Of a stretch of 32,430 bases of DNA, positions 18,457 through 28,723 are shown one piece after another. Source of the stretch: Leishmania mexicana MHOM/GT/2001/U1103. Taxonomy: Eukaryota; Euglenozoa; Kinetoplastea; Trypanosomatida; Trypanosomatidae. The notes below the pieces were generated by a model. The model worked only from the letters and a program-made list of their open reading frames with translations, ran no database searches and was not told the origin of the DNA. The DNA is taken from contig NC_018319.1 in NCBI RefSeq assembly GCF_000234665.1, forward strand, positions 542,393-574,822. The letters run 5' to 3'. The first letter of the stretch is position 1, and the number at the start of each line of letters is the position of its first letter. A program made the translations under genes and the position numbers.

Positions 18457-19683
18457 CTACGATGTGGACACATCGTTCAACATCCCAGCACAAGGCGTGC
18501 ACACGCGCTGAGGCGCCTTCCACCGAGATTCCGGAATAATCCGGAGGTCTCCGATACAGGAGTTGCACGTAATACGCCCACAGTTGTGGCAGAACCGCTT
18601 GCTGCGCAGGATTCCAAACGGCCGCTGGCACCCCATGCACGCCGAAATGCTCGCCTCATCCACCCACGGTGTCTCCCGAAGCCAAAAATCGGCCACTTTT
18701 TGGTCCGCGACAGTGGAGAGGTTGACAGATGCCAGAAACGGGTGACGCTTGATCTCCTTCATACCGATACGCGCCTTTGGGTCCTTCACCAGTAGCTTGC
18801 GAATCAGGTCTTTCGCGTCTGGGTCCATGTTGTCAGGAAACTCTGGCTCCTTTTCAAGGATGGTTTTGATGAGCAAGTACTGCGTGGATGCGTCAAAAGG
18901 GCGCTGACCCACGAGCATCAAGTACAGTACGCAGCCGCAGCCCCAGTAGTCAGACGCGCAACACGTATAACTGCTTTCCAACAGTTCGGGAGACATGTAA
19001 CAGGTGGTTCCACAGAAGGTCTGGGCCCGACCACTGCCAGTCTCCTCACCAGTGGCCTTGTCGTCCGCAGACTGGCACACGACGGCCGTTCCAAAATCGA
19101 TGAGGCGGAGATGCTTGTCCACGCTGAGCATTATGTTTTCTGGCTTGATGTCGCGGTGTATCACCGTCAGCGGCTTCATGGCCGGTCCGCTTGGACCAGA
19201 GTTGCACTTCTTTTCGCCGTGGTGGAGGTAGAAGACGGCTGAGAACAATTCGGCAATGGCGTGGCGTGCCGCCTCAAGAGGAATGTGCCCCCACCTTTCA
19301 ATATGCTTTAGCAGCTCTCCTCCTTCACAAAGCTCTGTCACGTACAGCAAATCCTCCGTCGTCTGCATTGAGGCATGGAACTTGACGATGTTGGGGTGCT
19401 CACACATGAGCAGCATTCTAGTTTCTCGCCGAGCCACCTCAGCCATGCGAGTGCGTTCTTCATCCGTTGGGGCGTCAAGAATGGACCTCTTCGAGATAAA
19501 TTTCACCGCATACCGGACGTTTGTCGGCTTATACAAGCCAACGACCACTTTGCTGAACGCCCCAGTGCCGAGCGGCGGACCGAACTCGAAGTCCACCGCT
19601 GCCATTTTGGTCGGCATCTTGTCACTCTGTGCTCCCCTCCTCCTTTTTTTGCCACTAACACGGTCGACTGCGTATCGAGACAA
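18457..19683 (-). CDS. AGC (PDK1-like) protein kinase with C-terminal FYVE-type zinc finger
   Basis: A 408-residue Ser/Thr kinase, with the catalytic domain at about 30-320. The glycine loop is LGTGAFSKV (39-46), with K61 in YAVKF, E87 in helix C, the catalytic loop HRDIKPEN (176-183), DFG 196-198, and activation-segment FCGTTCYMSPELL with SPE 231-233 replacing APE. All catalytic residues are present, and the sequence is closest in feel to PDK1. Residues about 340-402 form a FYVE finger: a WxxD motif (WVDEA) and eight cysteines (C349, C352, C365, C368, C373, C376, C396, C399), ending RVCTPC. FYVE domains bind phosphatidylinositol 3-phosphate on endosomes, which suggests membrane recruitment. 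The canonical basic R+HHCRxCG patch is altered to SKRFCHNCG, so lipid affinity may differ. An insertion rich in Gly, Ser and Asn (about 157-170) precedes the catalytic loop. Met23 or Met27 are alternative starts. Confidence 0.93.
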   Translation of the reverse strand: MSRYAVDRVSGKKRRRGAQSDKMPTKMAAVDFEFGPPLGTGAFSKVVVGLYKPTNVRYAVKFISKRSILDAPTDEERTRMAEVARRETRMLLMCEHPNIVKFHASMQTTEDLLYVTELCEGGELLKHIERWGHIPLEAARHAIAELFSAVFYLHHGEKKCNSGPSGPAMKPLTVIHRDIKPENIMLSVDKHLRLIDFGTAVVCQSADDKATGEETGSGRAQTFCGTTCYMSPELLESSYTCCASDYWGCGCVLYLMLVGQRPFDASTQYLLIKTILEKEPEFPDNMDPDAKDLIRKLLVKDPKARIGMKEIKRHPFLASVNLSTVADQKVADFWLRETPWVDEASISACMGCQRPFGILRSKRFCHNCGRITCNSCIGDLRIIPESRWKAPQRVCTPCAGMLNDVSTS

Positions 19684-20501
19684 GAAAAACGAGACTCAAC
19701 GAGGACATGCGGGAGTGCTGCTGCTGAAATCTGGGTGGAGGGGGTCAAAGCGTTATTTTTGTGTCCTCTTTTCTTTGCGGAGCGCGCGGGATCGAAACCT
19801 TTCTCCCAGTGTGCGTTCCGCAGTCGATGAAGTGAGTCGTTCTCCGAAGACGCGGCAAGATTGATAAAAGCAAAACAGAACAGGAGAAACAGGGAGGGGG
19901 GAGAGGGTGCATCGCCGCTCCCTTCTTTCGGAGGAGGGGGGGATCGGTGGGTCAAAGACGACCGCTGTGAGCGATCTCTCGGAAGAGCTAAGACATGATG
20001 GGAAACAGAATGACAGCAGCAACGGCCAGGCTGTAGAATTCACCTACCCATACGCGCTACACTGCAAGTGCAAATTCGACGCAGGACCCCTAGGCGTCAG
20101 CGCGGCTTCGTCCCAGCACCACTAGACTCCTTCAACTCGGGAACGAGTACTCTGTATCATTTAGCTGCGCTGCTTTCGCTTGCAGGCACACAATAGAAAA
20201 ATAGGGAAAAAGGGAGCGCGCTTATCTACTCTATTGCCATCTGTGGCAGCGGCCGTGCAAACCGCGCACCCCACAATAAAAAAAGGAAGACAGCATGCTA
20301 CATAGACCAAGCAAAGCAAACAACATCTCTATTTCTGCCAGGATTCGAATTCTATGGTCGCTTCTTCTCTGTCGAGCAGCACTACATCTACACAGCCACG
20401 AGCGGAAACTCACGCACTATCATCCAGGCCTCCAACTCCAGGTGCCAGGTATAAACCGTGAACAGATGCCCATCCTTTCGGCGGCGCATCCGGTGAGGGC
20501 C
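19684..20501. other. Intergenic spacer
   Basis: No gene is supported. It holds the kinase leader and the 3' flank of condensin subunit 1, with several short A-runs around 20200-20290. Confidence 0.55.
19868..19935 (-). promoter_or_regulatory. Polypyrimidine tract upstream of the FYVE kinase
   Basis: A minus-strand C/T-rich stretch lies about 185-250 bases before the kinase start codon, followed by several AGs. It is a probable trans-splice signal, called on composition only. Confidence 0.35.
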
Positions 20502-23500
20502 TCACTCCACAGGCACTTCCTGGACAACCGCGACGGGCGTCCTCTCCTCGCCGTCAGCCTCCGTGCACGAGTCCGCCTGCATCCTTGCCTCCCACTCCTC
20601 AATGGCTGCGCGATCACGGCGCTCTGGTCCACCGCGGCCCTGCTTCTTCGCCTTTGTTGCAATGAGCTTGAAGTACTCATACACCTCAGCGCAACGCAGC
20701 CAGTGCCTGTATTGTTGGTAGCACGACTCGGACGTCACCCGCTTGATTGTCCGCTCCGTCGTGTAGTTGAGCTCGCTGAGGCAGAACGCGATGTTGCGTG
20801 CAACGGCGAGCTTCTTCTTGCTGCGTTCTGAAAAAGACTCAAAGCGCTGGCACAGACGGTCAATCAGTGAATCCGTCGGCTTGTCTCCTTCCACGCGCTC
20901 CAGCAAAGTGCGCATCGCCAGCTGGAACTTGTCAAACGGCATGACATTGCTCAGCTGTGTCGCCAGCGGAGGGATCAAATTGCCAGTCTTCTCCTTCTCT
21001 TTCATCGCCAAGTTCTGCACAAAGGTAACGGCGTTGTTGGCGATCGTTTCGTCCGGGTCTGCAACGAGCTTCACGATGGTGTACAGGTGGTCGCGGATAC
21101 GCAGCATCTCTCCCAGAACAAGGTGGGAGCATACCTGGATCGTCACGGCGCGGACGCGGACGTCCTCATCGACCAGCAGCTTGAAGAAGCCCGTGGTGGG
21201 AACACTGAGATACGGGCCCAGCAGATTGGGGTGCACGCACACGAGGTCACCGAGAGCAATCACGACGTTCACTTTCGTCACCCACGACTCGCGCTTGTCC
21301 GCGACGATGGCAAAAAGGAGGTTGAGGTGCTCGGAGCAGAAGCCCTCATTTACGATCATGTACTGGCAAAGGGCGAGGACGGCGCACACACGCTCGAACG
21401 GCTTGTCCGCGTAAACCGAGGACTTTTTGCGGCATGTGGTGACGATCATATCGGCAAAGCGAGACCAAACAGAGCCGGGGGAAATGATCGCCTGCCTCCG
21501 CTTTTGCGCCAGCTCATGAATCTCGTGTCTCCGTAGCTCGTGCGAGCCAAGCCCGAGCTCCTTGTGCATCGAGTCTGTTTCGTCCCTCACCTTTGGCGCG
21601 GCCTGAGCGACAGCCTTCGGCTGCTCTTCCAGAGCCTTCAGCTCCGCCTTCTCTGCCGCCTCCACCGCCACGAGCTGCTTCAGTGCCGTGTGACCGAGTA
21701 AGAAAAGGTACTGTGCCTTCCGGTTCGGCTGCGTTTCCAGATTCTGGCACGACTCGTAGTACTCGAGAATGTAGTTGTACACCGTGACAGGAACCTCGCA
21801 CAGCGTGTGTATGACGTTGACGCCAGCCTCCGCGAGGATCATCCACGACGCCATCCCTTCCGTGCGGCGGCAAAGATGATTGACCACGTGTCGGAGCACC
21901 GGATGCCGCCGGACATCCTCATCGGCCGGAATCGGGCGAAACTGAGGGTCCAGCGCCTCGCTTTGGAGAGCAGCGAAGACGTACGACAGGAGTACGTTGT
22001 CCTTGTGGCTGTCGGAGCAAAGAAACTCGACTATGCTGTCCTTGCGCGCGCGCAGGTCCTTCCAGACGTACTTGCTCAACAGACTGTAGATGCGCATGGC
22101 GATGCGCCGGTCACCGTCGGTGGCGTCAGCGTCGATCGAACCCTCTGCGATGCTCCACATTGCCTCTACAAACTGCGCCGAGAGGTGTCGCGCAAAAGCG
22201 GGGTTGGCTTTCATGAGCCCCAAAATGCGATCCACTGCGCTCACCTCGCCCTCGGAGGCGCAACGGAGGACACTGATCAGCTTCTGCGCACTGGCCGCGA
22301 CGCGGGTCCCTGACGAGGCCGCGACGCGGTTAAACGCATTGAAAACGACCTCTGCAAAAGCGTCACGGACGGCAAACTGGATCTTCATCTCGCCCTCAAA
22401 CACCATGACAAGAACCTTCAAAAACGCCCGCTCTCCCCCCTGGACACGGTACTCAGAGCAGACAACAATGAGCTTGATCGACTCAATTACGTCCCGCTCA
22501 GTCTTGCTATCCAGCAAAACACACGCATACTGCAGTGCTTGCTTGATCAGCTCGACAAAACAGAGCGTGTTCTGGTAAAATACAATCCTGTTAATGACTA
22601 CCGTCTGCTTGTCGGACATCACCGTGTCCTCCTCTCGCGATACGCCCGCCCCCTGTACCTCCTCCGTATTCACCTCCAGAGGATCGCCTACCACCTCCGT
22701 CGCCGGCTGAAACTGCGCCTTAGCGTTCTCGATTTCTTTCTCCATCGCGGACGTATCCCCAAAGCACACCATTCCGTCCCTGAGAGCCTCATCCAACTTG
22801 CTCTTGAGAAGCGCTGTGTTCAGAACGTTGCCAAACCAGTTTTTGCGCAGCACGCTCGAAATCACAGTCATGGCAGCGTCACGGACAAGATAATTGCGGT
22901 CCTCGAGTCGACCGACGAACGCAGCCATCACCGCCAAGTGGTACCTCTTTGGCACCGCCCGACTCTCCACTAAGCGCTCCCAGGTATGCAAGACGTGGTT
23001 ACGCACAAACGCGTTCACATCCATGACACGAAAAAGAAGCTCGTTCAGGTACGAGTTTCTAACGGCATCATCGTTGGCGTTTCGCGCGTGTCCGGTATAG
23101 CGCTGAAGCACCATTTCCGCAATACACGTCACTAGCGCCTTCCGGATATCGTAATTCTCACTCTGCAGGACAGGAATAACAAGGTCAGCCATCTTGACCA
23201 CAACAGTAATGCTGCGCTTCGCCACTTCTCCAAAGAAGCACGCGACATTCTTCGCAGCAGCAGAATCGTTGGCCGCCTCGTAGAGGGCAGCTCGGGACAT
23301 CGTTTCAAAGATAGCGCGCAGCAGCTCATCACCAAATCCCACGCTCGTCTCGCTTTGCTCAATGTCAGAAACAAGTTTTGAGAGAAACAAGGAAGCGCTT
23401 TCCGACTTGAGCGAGAGCTCCACTAAAGGAGAAACAAGGTCTGTCGAGTTTGCGATGCTCCTTTTCGAGAGAATGCAGTTGCTTGCGCGTGCAAAGAGAA

Positions 23501-24296
23501 GTGCCAGGGCGCCGCCAACTGACTGAGCATCGCCAACAATATTTTGCTTCAAGGTGACCATGTGAAGGCACATTTTTAGAACAAGATTCAACGTCGAATC
23601 CTCCAAATGACACTCGGGCCACAGTTGCATTACGTCCGGTGAGCAAAATTCGACAAGTGCAGTGAGCACCAACTCCCTGCCGTCCATGTCGACACCGCTT
23701 CCATCATCGCCAAAGCTGCCATCCATATCGCGGCGCGAGCGTTTCCGGTGCGACTGCTGCTGGGAAAGTCCACTAGGATTCTCATCTTCGTCGGGTGGCG
23801 CTACAGATAGAAGTATGTTGCAGGCAAGGAAAGCATACATCTTGAGAGTAGAGCGCAGGCATACTTCCAATGCACCGTTTTGCGCGCCTCCTAGTCTCTG
23901 CTTCTTCAGAAATGCCACTGCCACTTGGAGCAGTTTCTTCAGGCGCTCACCGACCTCATGGCATATTTTGTGCCGTGCAACCCGCGTGACAACAGTCGGG
24001 TGCCCGGACTTCTCTCGAATCGCTCTTATATACGAGTAGAGCGGAAGGAAAAGGTCCTGCTTCGTGAATAGGGCGGTGGGTGATTTTTCGTGGTGCAATG
24101 CATCAAACAACCGTGTCAAGTCGTCAAGTTGCTGACGCTCAGGAACGTCAAACTCGCACACGGTCTCGACATGGTAGCAACCCGGTCCTATCTTCGTCAC
24201 ATCCTCCAAATCTGCGACGTGATTCGGAATGAAAAACTCTAAAACATCCGACATTTTTGTGTCTTTCTTTGATAGAACGCACTTTTCCAAATCCAA
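20502..24296 (-). CDS. CND1: Condensin complex subunit 1 (CAP-D2/Cnd1)
   Basis: A HEAT-repeat protein of 1264 residues, the non-SMC subunit of condensin that binds the kleisin CAP-H and DNA in mitotic chromosome compaction. The N-terminal region (about 15-180) opens MSDVLEFFIPNHVADLED, like the Cnd1 N-domain. The middle carries many helical repeats. The diagnostic Cnd1 C-terminal region is at about 1024-1117: a hydrophobic repeat around VRVRAVTIQVCSHLVLGEM, then LVADPDETIANNAVTFVQNL, matching the family's HLVLNDM and DPEPQIAALAKNFF lines. The basic/acidic tail (about 1215-1264) is probably disordered. Length is in the family range (human about 1400, yeast about 1180). Met15 may be the true start. 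It is the first minus-strand gene left of the strand switch, and its G/C-ending codon bias falls towards the N-terminus, nearest the switch. Confidence 0.93.
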   Translation of the reverse strand: MDLEKCVLSKKDTKMSDVLEFFIPNHVADLEDVTKIGPGCYHVETVCEFDVPERQQLDDLTRLFDALHHEKSPTALFTKQDLFLPLYSYIRAIREKSGHPTVVTRVARHKICHEVGERLKKLLQVAVAFLKKQRLGGAQNGALEVCLRSTLKMYAFLACNILLSVAPPDEDENPSGLSQQQSHRKRSRRDMDGSFGDDGSGVDMDGRELVLTALVEFCSPDVMQLWPECHLEDSTLNLVLKMCLHMVTLKQNIVGDAQSVGGALALLFARASNCILSKRSIANSTDLVSPLVELSLKSESASLFLSKLVSDIEQSETSVGFGDELLRAIFETMSRAALYEAANDSAAAKNVACFFGEVAKRSITVVVKMADLVIPVLQSENYDIRKALVTCIAEMVLQRYTGHARNANDDAVRNSYLNELLFRVMDVNAFVRNHVLHTWERLVESRAVPKRYHLAVMAAFVGRLEDRNYLVRDAAMTVISSVLRKNWFGNVLNTALLKSKLDEALRDGMVCFGDTSAMEKEIENAKAQFQPATEVVGDPLEVNTEEVQGAGVSREEDTVMSDKQTVVINRIVFYQNTLCFVELIKQALQYACVLLDSKTERDVIESIKLIVVCSEYRVQGGERAFLKVLVMVFEGEMKIQFAVRDAFAEVVFNAFNRVAASSGTRVAASAQKLISVLRCASEGEVSAVDRILGLMKANPAFARHLSAQFVEAMWSIAEGSIDADATDGDRRIAMRIYSLLSKYVWKDLRARKDSIVEFLCSDSHKDNVLLSYVFAALQSEALDPQFRPIPADEDVRRHPVLRHVVNHLCRRTEGMASWMILAEAGVNVIHTLCEVPVTVYNYILEYYESCQNLETQPNRKAQYLFLLGHTALKQLVAVEAAEKAELKALEEQPKAVAQAAPKVRDETDSMHKELGLGSHELRRHEIHELAQKRRQAIISPGSVWSRFADMIVTTCRKKSSVYADKPFERVCAVLALCQYMIVNEGFCSEHLNLLFAIVADKRESWVTKVNVVIALGDLVCVHPNLLGPYLSVPTTGFFKLLVDEDVRVRAVTIQVCSHLVLGEMLRIRDHLYTIVKLVADPDETIANNAVTFVQNLAMKEKEKTGNLIPPLATQLSNVMPFDKFQLAMRTLLERVEGDKPTDSLIDRLCQRFESFSERSKKKLAVARNIAFCLSELNYTTERTIKRVTSESCYQQYRHWLRCAEVYEYFKLIATKAKKQGRGGPERRDRAAIEEWEARMQADSCTEADGEERTPVAVVQEVPVE

Positions 24297-26019
24297 CGTA
24301 AAGGAGAGAAATGAAGAGACTTGTCACAAAAAGTCTTAGTGCTGCAGCGCCGTAATAACCTCAGGAAGAGTCGCGACAGACCTGGTTTCTCCCGCTGTGA
24401 TAATAAGCTCAAGGCACGAGCACTACTTTATCAAATATCCTTTCTCATGCATTCTGAGGCCTTTGAGTTTCCTTTATCGTGAACGTCAGGAATAGAATAT
24501 CATCAAAAGCAGTAACGAAGCAACGAGATAGAGGAGCAAAGAAAATTATGTAGTATTCACGAGGCATTTATCTCGACAGATTCACCACACTCCGTGCACG
24601 ACGTGATCATTCCCGAAAAACTCTACACCCAAATCGCAATGAGAAGAGCCCATTTGAGTCTGCCCACAACAGGAGCTCCGCCACCGTCTACAAGCAGGCA
24701 CGTAAATCCGGTATCCAAGTCGATACGCTCTTGAACACCGAAGCCCTAGGAGGGTCGGTGCTTCCTTTCTTCAATAACGTCTACAGAATTAATACAAGAG
24801 TAAATGGGACCCCTCAGCATACCTTTGTTTTCTTTTTGAAAAAGGAGATCTCTCTCTTGAACGAGTTTCCTCTTGTGATAGAGAGGCATCACGACACTCG
24901 TACAGCGACCCCATCGGTTCTTCGCAGTAGCCTATGGTGAAGACAAAAGCGCATCGCACAACCCTTGCCACTACAAACAAATCGGTATTACTAAGGCACC
25001 AGTCACTTCTCCTCGCTATGCAACCATGTCAACAATCATCACAGTACTTTCTCTCCTGTCGCTCCAAGGATGGCTTCAAAGATAATAATACGTTTTTTTT
25101 TCTGCCTCTCCACCGTATCATTCTACCACGAACAGGGCATCGACTAAATACCTGCAACCACATTTCTCCTACCGAGGCTGACCCACGGCTAAACCCCGGT
25201 CATCTGGAACACGTCTTCCTGCGGCCAAAGCAGCCATTCTATTATCGAGCTCTATATGCACTTTCTCGTCTTTTTTCTCTGACGCAAGCTTCACAATTGG
25301 TGCGAGACAAAACTGAGTGGACAGCACGCCTCCGCAAAACCGGACCACGTTCATGGACCTGCATGAGGGCTGAAGCGATGGCATCTGACAGATGGGTAAC
25401 AGGAAGTGGTTTAGAAACAATGGGAAAGAAGGAAAACAAAAAAAAATCCAGACATTTTTGAACGCAAAAAGAGCACTACCAAGGACAAAACGTTCTCAAT
25501 TTCCTCCAGAAACCGAACGAAAAAACAAAACACCCAGATTATAGTACAGTACGCACGCCGACCCCTTGTACCTTTTGAACCTTCAGTTCGCCTCCAAGAG
25601 ATGCTCATGTGCGGAAAATACCACATTTTCTTGCGCCAACTCAACCCCGAACAGTTCTTAAGACGGCTAAAAGTAACCACACACACGAGCACAAAGATGA
25701 GGATTCGCTTTTTCCTACTGCAACGTCGACGACTAAACCATCCAAAGCAGACAGATTTCTCATTGCCATGTCAAACGAGGAGAAGCACAGGTCCGTGAAA
25801 ATGAAAAAAGATATCTGAAAACAGAACGACGCTTTGAGGAGAGAAAAGATAAACGCTGACCACCGAGTACCCAGGCAAAGACGACATTTGCTTTACAGCA
25901 CAGCACGGTGGTCGTTATCGCTGTGCTCATTTTATTTTTTAATGTACTGTTTGGCTCAGTGGAACTTCTTAACCAAGGAGCCGTTAAATCTGAAGCAGGC
26001 AAGCACCACAAGGCGCCAC

Positions 26020-26960
26020 TCATCGGGAAACCAAATCCGCAAGGCTCAGCTCTCTATGACCATTATCCTTTTCGAGCTCCTCAAATATGTATGGACACAT
26101 ATCGCCTGCAACGTTATCGCTACACCAATTTGTGTCGCCGATTACTGACGCTTTTGGTGCAAAGTTCACTGTCACAGCTTTTGCAGATATGCCAGAACAT
26201 CAGCAGACGCTTGAGAAGACATCCAGCCCAACGACGCACACACCGGCGACACGCCGTCGGTGAAGGTGAACGAGCGAAGACCCATTATTAATAAAGACGT
26301 ACGATGCCTCCACCATACTACCTGTGCAGGTAAATTAGCAAGGACTCCGTGTTGGTCATCGGCAGGTTTAGCAACACAAAAACCATCGTTGCTCTCTCAC
26401 CTCACGCAGCAAACCTAGGGGGTCGACAGCTTAGTGACGGTACTCGCACACTGTTCCTACCACCATGATATCGCCTTCATTCGTTCCCCCAGCAGCCGAT
26501 AGGTACAATTGTCATGCAGCACAAGCGCCAACGCGGTCGCTACAGGCCACAGTATCTCCGATTTGCTGAACTCATGGCCGCGGTAAATACACTCCATCTC
26601 AACACTTGTGCCCAGGATGATAGCAAAGCGACGCCCACTATGGCTCTCAATGTGCTTCAGTTCAGAAAAGATGTCCACGTCCGGCGGCATTCCTTCGATA
26701 CTCTAAAAAGACGAAATGCCTGGAAGCATCGCTTCAAAAAGAGAGACGATCTGGTCTTTAGCAGCATCGCAGCCGTGGGAATCCAACTAGATAACTTCCG
26801 ATTCCACACAAAAACTCACTTGCACCGCGTTCACAACTGCCGCAATACAAAGCAAGCCAAGATGGTAGTTCTGCAAGTTGCGGATCCCATCCAGTTTGGT
26901 GCAGATATCGTCACAACTCTTGCCAGCAACCCTATTATAGTCCTTGGCGAACAAAAGGCG
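26020..26960 (-). pseudogene. Possible decayed gene, family unknown
   Basis: Read on the minus strand, several stretches look protein-like but are broken. One frame runs from about 26960 to 26457 with two TAG stops: it contains VGRLLFAKDYNRVAGKSCDD, then LDSHGCDAAKDQIVSLFEAM, then ELKHIESHSGRRFAIILGTS. In another frame 26334-26020 reads SYVFINNGSSLVHL, RVAGVCVVGLDV, a TGA at 26200-26202, then ASVIGDTNWCSDNVAGDMCP. The hydrophobic Gly-Val-Asp line is vaguely like the end of an extracellular Cache-type sensor domain, which would suit an old receptor gene. This is reading by eye in AT-rich DNA, where chance open stretches occur, so the family and even the reality of the relic are uncertain. Confidence 0.25.
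26241..26262. other. Imperfect inverted repeat in the strand-switch region
   Basis: The 22 bases can fold into an eight-pair stem (one G-T pair) with a six-base loop. The right part, ACACGCCGTCGGT at 26249-26261, recurs exactly at 27039-27051. It could be a protein-binding site or chance. Confidence 0.3.
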
Positions 26961-27894
26961 TCCCACATTTATGTTTCCATCACTGGGATACTAAAGACTG
27001 GTACTTGAAGGTATCGTTACGGAAGCTCATACTCACGTACACGCCGTCGGTTTCGCAGCAGCCTTTTACACAAATCGATGCCACCCTCGAGAAACAAAAA
27101 TCTCAAACAAAAGCTGTAAAACGGAAAAGAATTTTGCTGCCTTTCTTTCTGTCCATTTCGTTGTTGATGTCCGCTTGCTTGAGTGAAGCCAAGACTATTC
27201 ATCTCTGAATATACACCAGCAGGAGTACACCTAAGAGTGTTCGAGTAGCGACAATCATAAGCACGACTGGTGGATAGTTGCCACGACTCTGCGATCGCAA
27301 AAAAACAGAAAAAACGAGAAAGTTGGAGCATCGAAGATGCAGAAATAGCAGACTAATACAGCACACCTTTCAAGTATGCCTGCTACACATCCAGTAACAC
27401 AACACTGTGCATTCACCCATCGATCCTGAAACAAACAAACCTGAAAAAAACATCACCAGCAGTTCTGTCAGACGCGAGCTAAAAAATACTGGTGCCACAA
27501 AATACGCACCACAGAAGTAATTTTTCGCAATGCGAAAGGGAATAAACTATTTGCAGTGCAGGGGGAATCTCTCCTCCAGTTGTTGAGCGATGCTATTTCT
27601 TTGATGTGCAGTGCGGAACTCCAGACTCAGCTGCTCAATTCACATCGATCGCAACCTCTATGCGGAACCGAAAAAAACCAGGAGCACTCTCGATCTTGAC
27701 AGCTTATACAGAGAGGCAGTTTCCTGTAGTTGCAGACAATTCAAAGAAGCCATGTGCTGCCCCCTGCAACAAACATGGGTCAAGCGCACACCTTTCTCTT
27801 TGCAGGATTTCACTTAGTTATCCTGCTGTCCCGCGCCGAGATGCAGTCTCCGGTGAATAGCATGTGGGTTCCTCAACGTCTTTAGTCACAGCTG

Positions 27895-28160
27895 CATCGG
27901 CACTCCCCCCCTCCCCCTGAATTGGTTAGCTCACATAATGGAAGTGCGATGACAAGCACGCTCCCCACTGGCATCCTCATTTGCCGCACATCCACGCACT
28001 TGTGACTGCAGCTAACTCGTTTTCACGACGCTGCATCACCCAGGGGGCATTGCGGGGAGACTAGGGGGGGTGGTGGAGATGCGGCAAAGCCGACACCACA
28101 GCGAGCCACGAACCTGGCCCTGACGGCTGCAGTGCGTCAAACTCCCGGCTGTCTGCCTAC
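27895..28160 (+). mobile_element. SIDER-like fragment (candidate)
   Basis: A GC-rich island inside the AT-richer switch region. It begins with a C/T run (CCCCCCCTCCCCCTGAATTGG) and continues with GCACATCCACGCACTTGTGA and a G-run, in the same order and orientation as words in the segment at 1430-2050 read on minus. It is shorter and more diverged. Its position upstream of the + strand gene, not in a 3' UTR, is atypical. Confidence 0.3.
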
Positions 28161-28586
28161 AAAAGCAGCATGGTTTCTCCTGAGGAACCTTAGCCCAAGC
28201 GTGCGAAATACCTTTGCCGTGCCCACGAACGCTTAATCGTCTGACAAAGGAGGAGGCTGTACCTAAAGCAGCCCCTCCCGCACTGAAAAAATGTTAGCCT
28301 GGGCTGGTGCCGTGGGCTGCATCATCGTCGAAACCTTGAGAAAGCACCACCTCACGGGCTTTATGCCTTCAAGCTACATCACATACATGCCACAGAGCAC
28401 TAGGCGTGCGGCACGACCTCCCACGTGGTACCGCGGCGAAACCTTAGCGATTGCACATCTCTTGCAAATCTGGACGCCGCCTTTCGTGGGCCGCCATTGT
28501 GTCGCTAAACAGCGACTCCGGCCGTCGTTCACCCTTAATGCTAGGATGGCACAACCGGTACCACATTCACTTTCTACGATGTCACG

Positions 28587-28610
28587 TTTTCGCTTCCCTA
28601 CTTTTTTGAG
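28587..28610 (+). promoter_or_regulatory. Polypyrimidine tract and AG, probable trans-splice site
   Basis: A C/T-rich tract ending in TTTTTTGAG puts a candidate splice acceptor AG at 28609-28610. That gives a 5' UTR of 23 bases to the ATG at 28634 or 113 bases to the preferred ATG at 28724. Confidence 0.45.
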
Positions 28611-28723
28611 CTTTCTAAAACACATCTTCCACCGTGCACCTCATACTCAATACCAGCCGGAAGGACCGTATTCCTCAAAGGTACCAAGGCCCTGTAGCAG
28701 AGGTTAAACAGGAAGCTACCACA

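Larger units (their letters stand above)
24297..28633. other. Divergent strand-switch region, putative bidirectional transcription start
   Basis: Genes run leftwards from 24296 and rightwards from 28634/28724, leaving 4.3 kb with no convincing intact gene. The sequence is visibly richer in A and T than the gene clusters and has scattered poly-A and poly-T runs (for example around 25091-25100). In trypanosomatids such divergent regions are where RNA polymerase II starts and where acetylated H3 and variant histones accumulate; that is family knowledge, and no promoter motif is visible. It includes a minus-strand relic candidate (26020-26960) and a SIDER-like piece (27895-28160). The longest uninterrupted ORF, 26514-27008 on +, lacks coding bias. 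No tRNA A or B boxes were found by eye. Confidence 0.7.

Noticed and set aside
19753..20043. A 96-codon minus ORF upstream of the kinase
   Set aside because: It is a translation of the pyrimidine-rich leader (Leu, Ser, Pro and Phe runs), not coding.
20340..20360. GATTCGAATTC resembling a tRNA B box
   Set aside because: No matching A box or cloverleaf around it.
25242..25439. Minus-strand reading VSKPLPVTHLSDAIASAL, like the end of a response-regulator receiver domain
   Set aside because: Too short, no aspartate phospho-site region found, and two-component receivers are not expected in this group.
25750..25830. Minus-strand FIFTDLCFSSFD, faintly like the opening of a trypanosome adenylate cyclase catalytic domain
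   Set aside because: Only the FTD and a few serines match, and no downstream cyclase motifs were found.
26514..27008. A 164-codon + strand ORF in the strand-switch region
   Set aside because: Composition rich in His, Arg and Gln without coding bias. The opposite strand reads more like protein, so this is probably its shadow.
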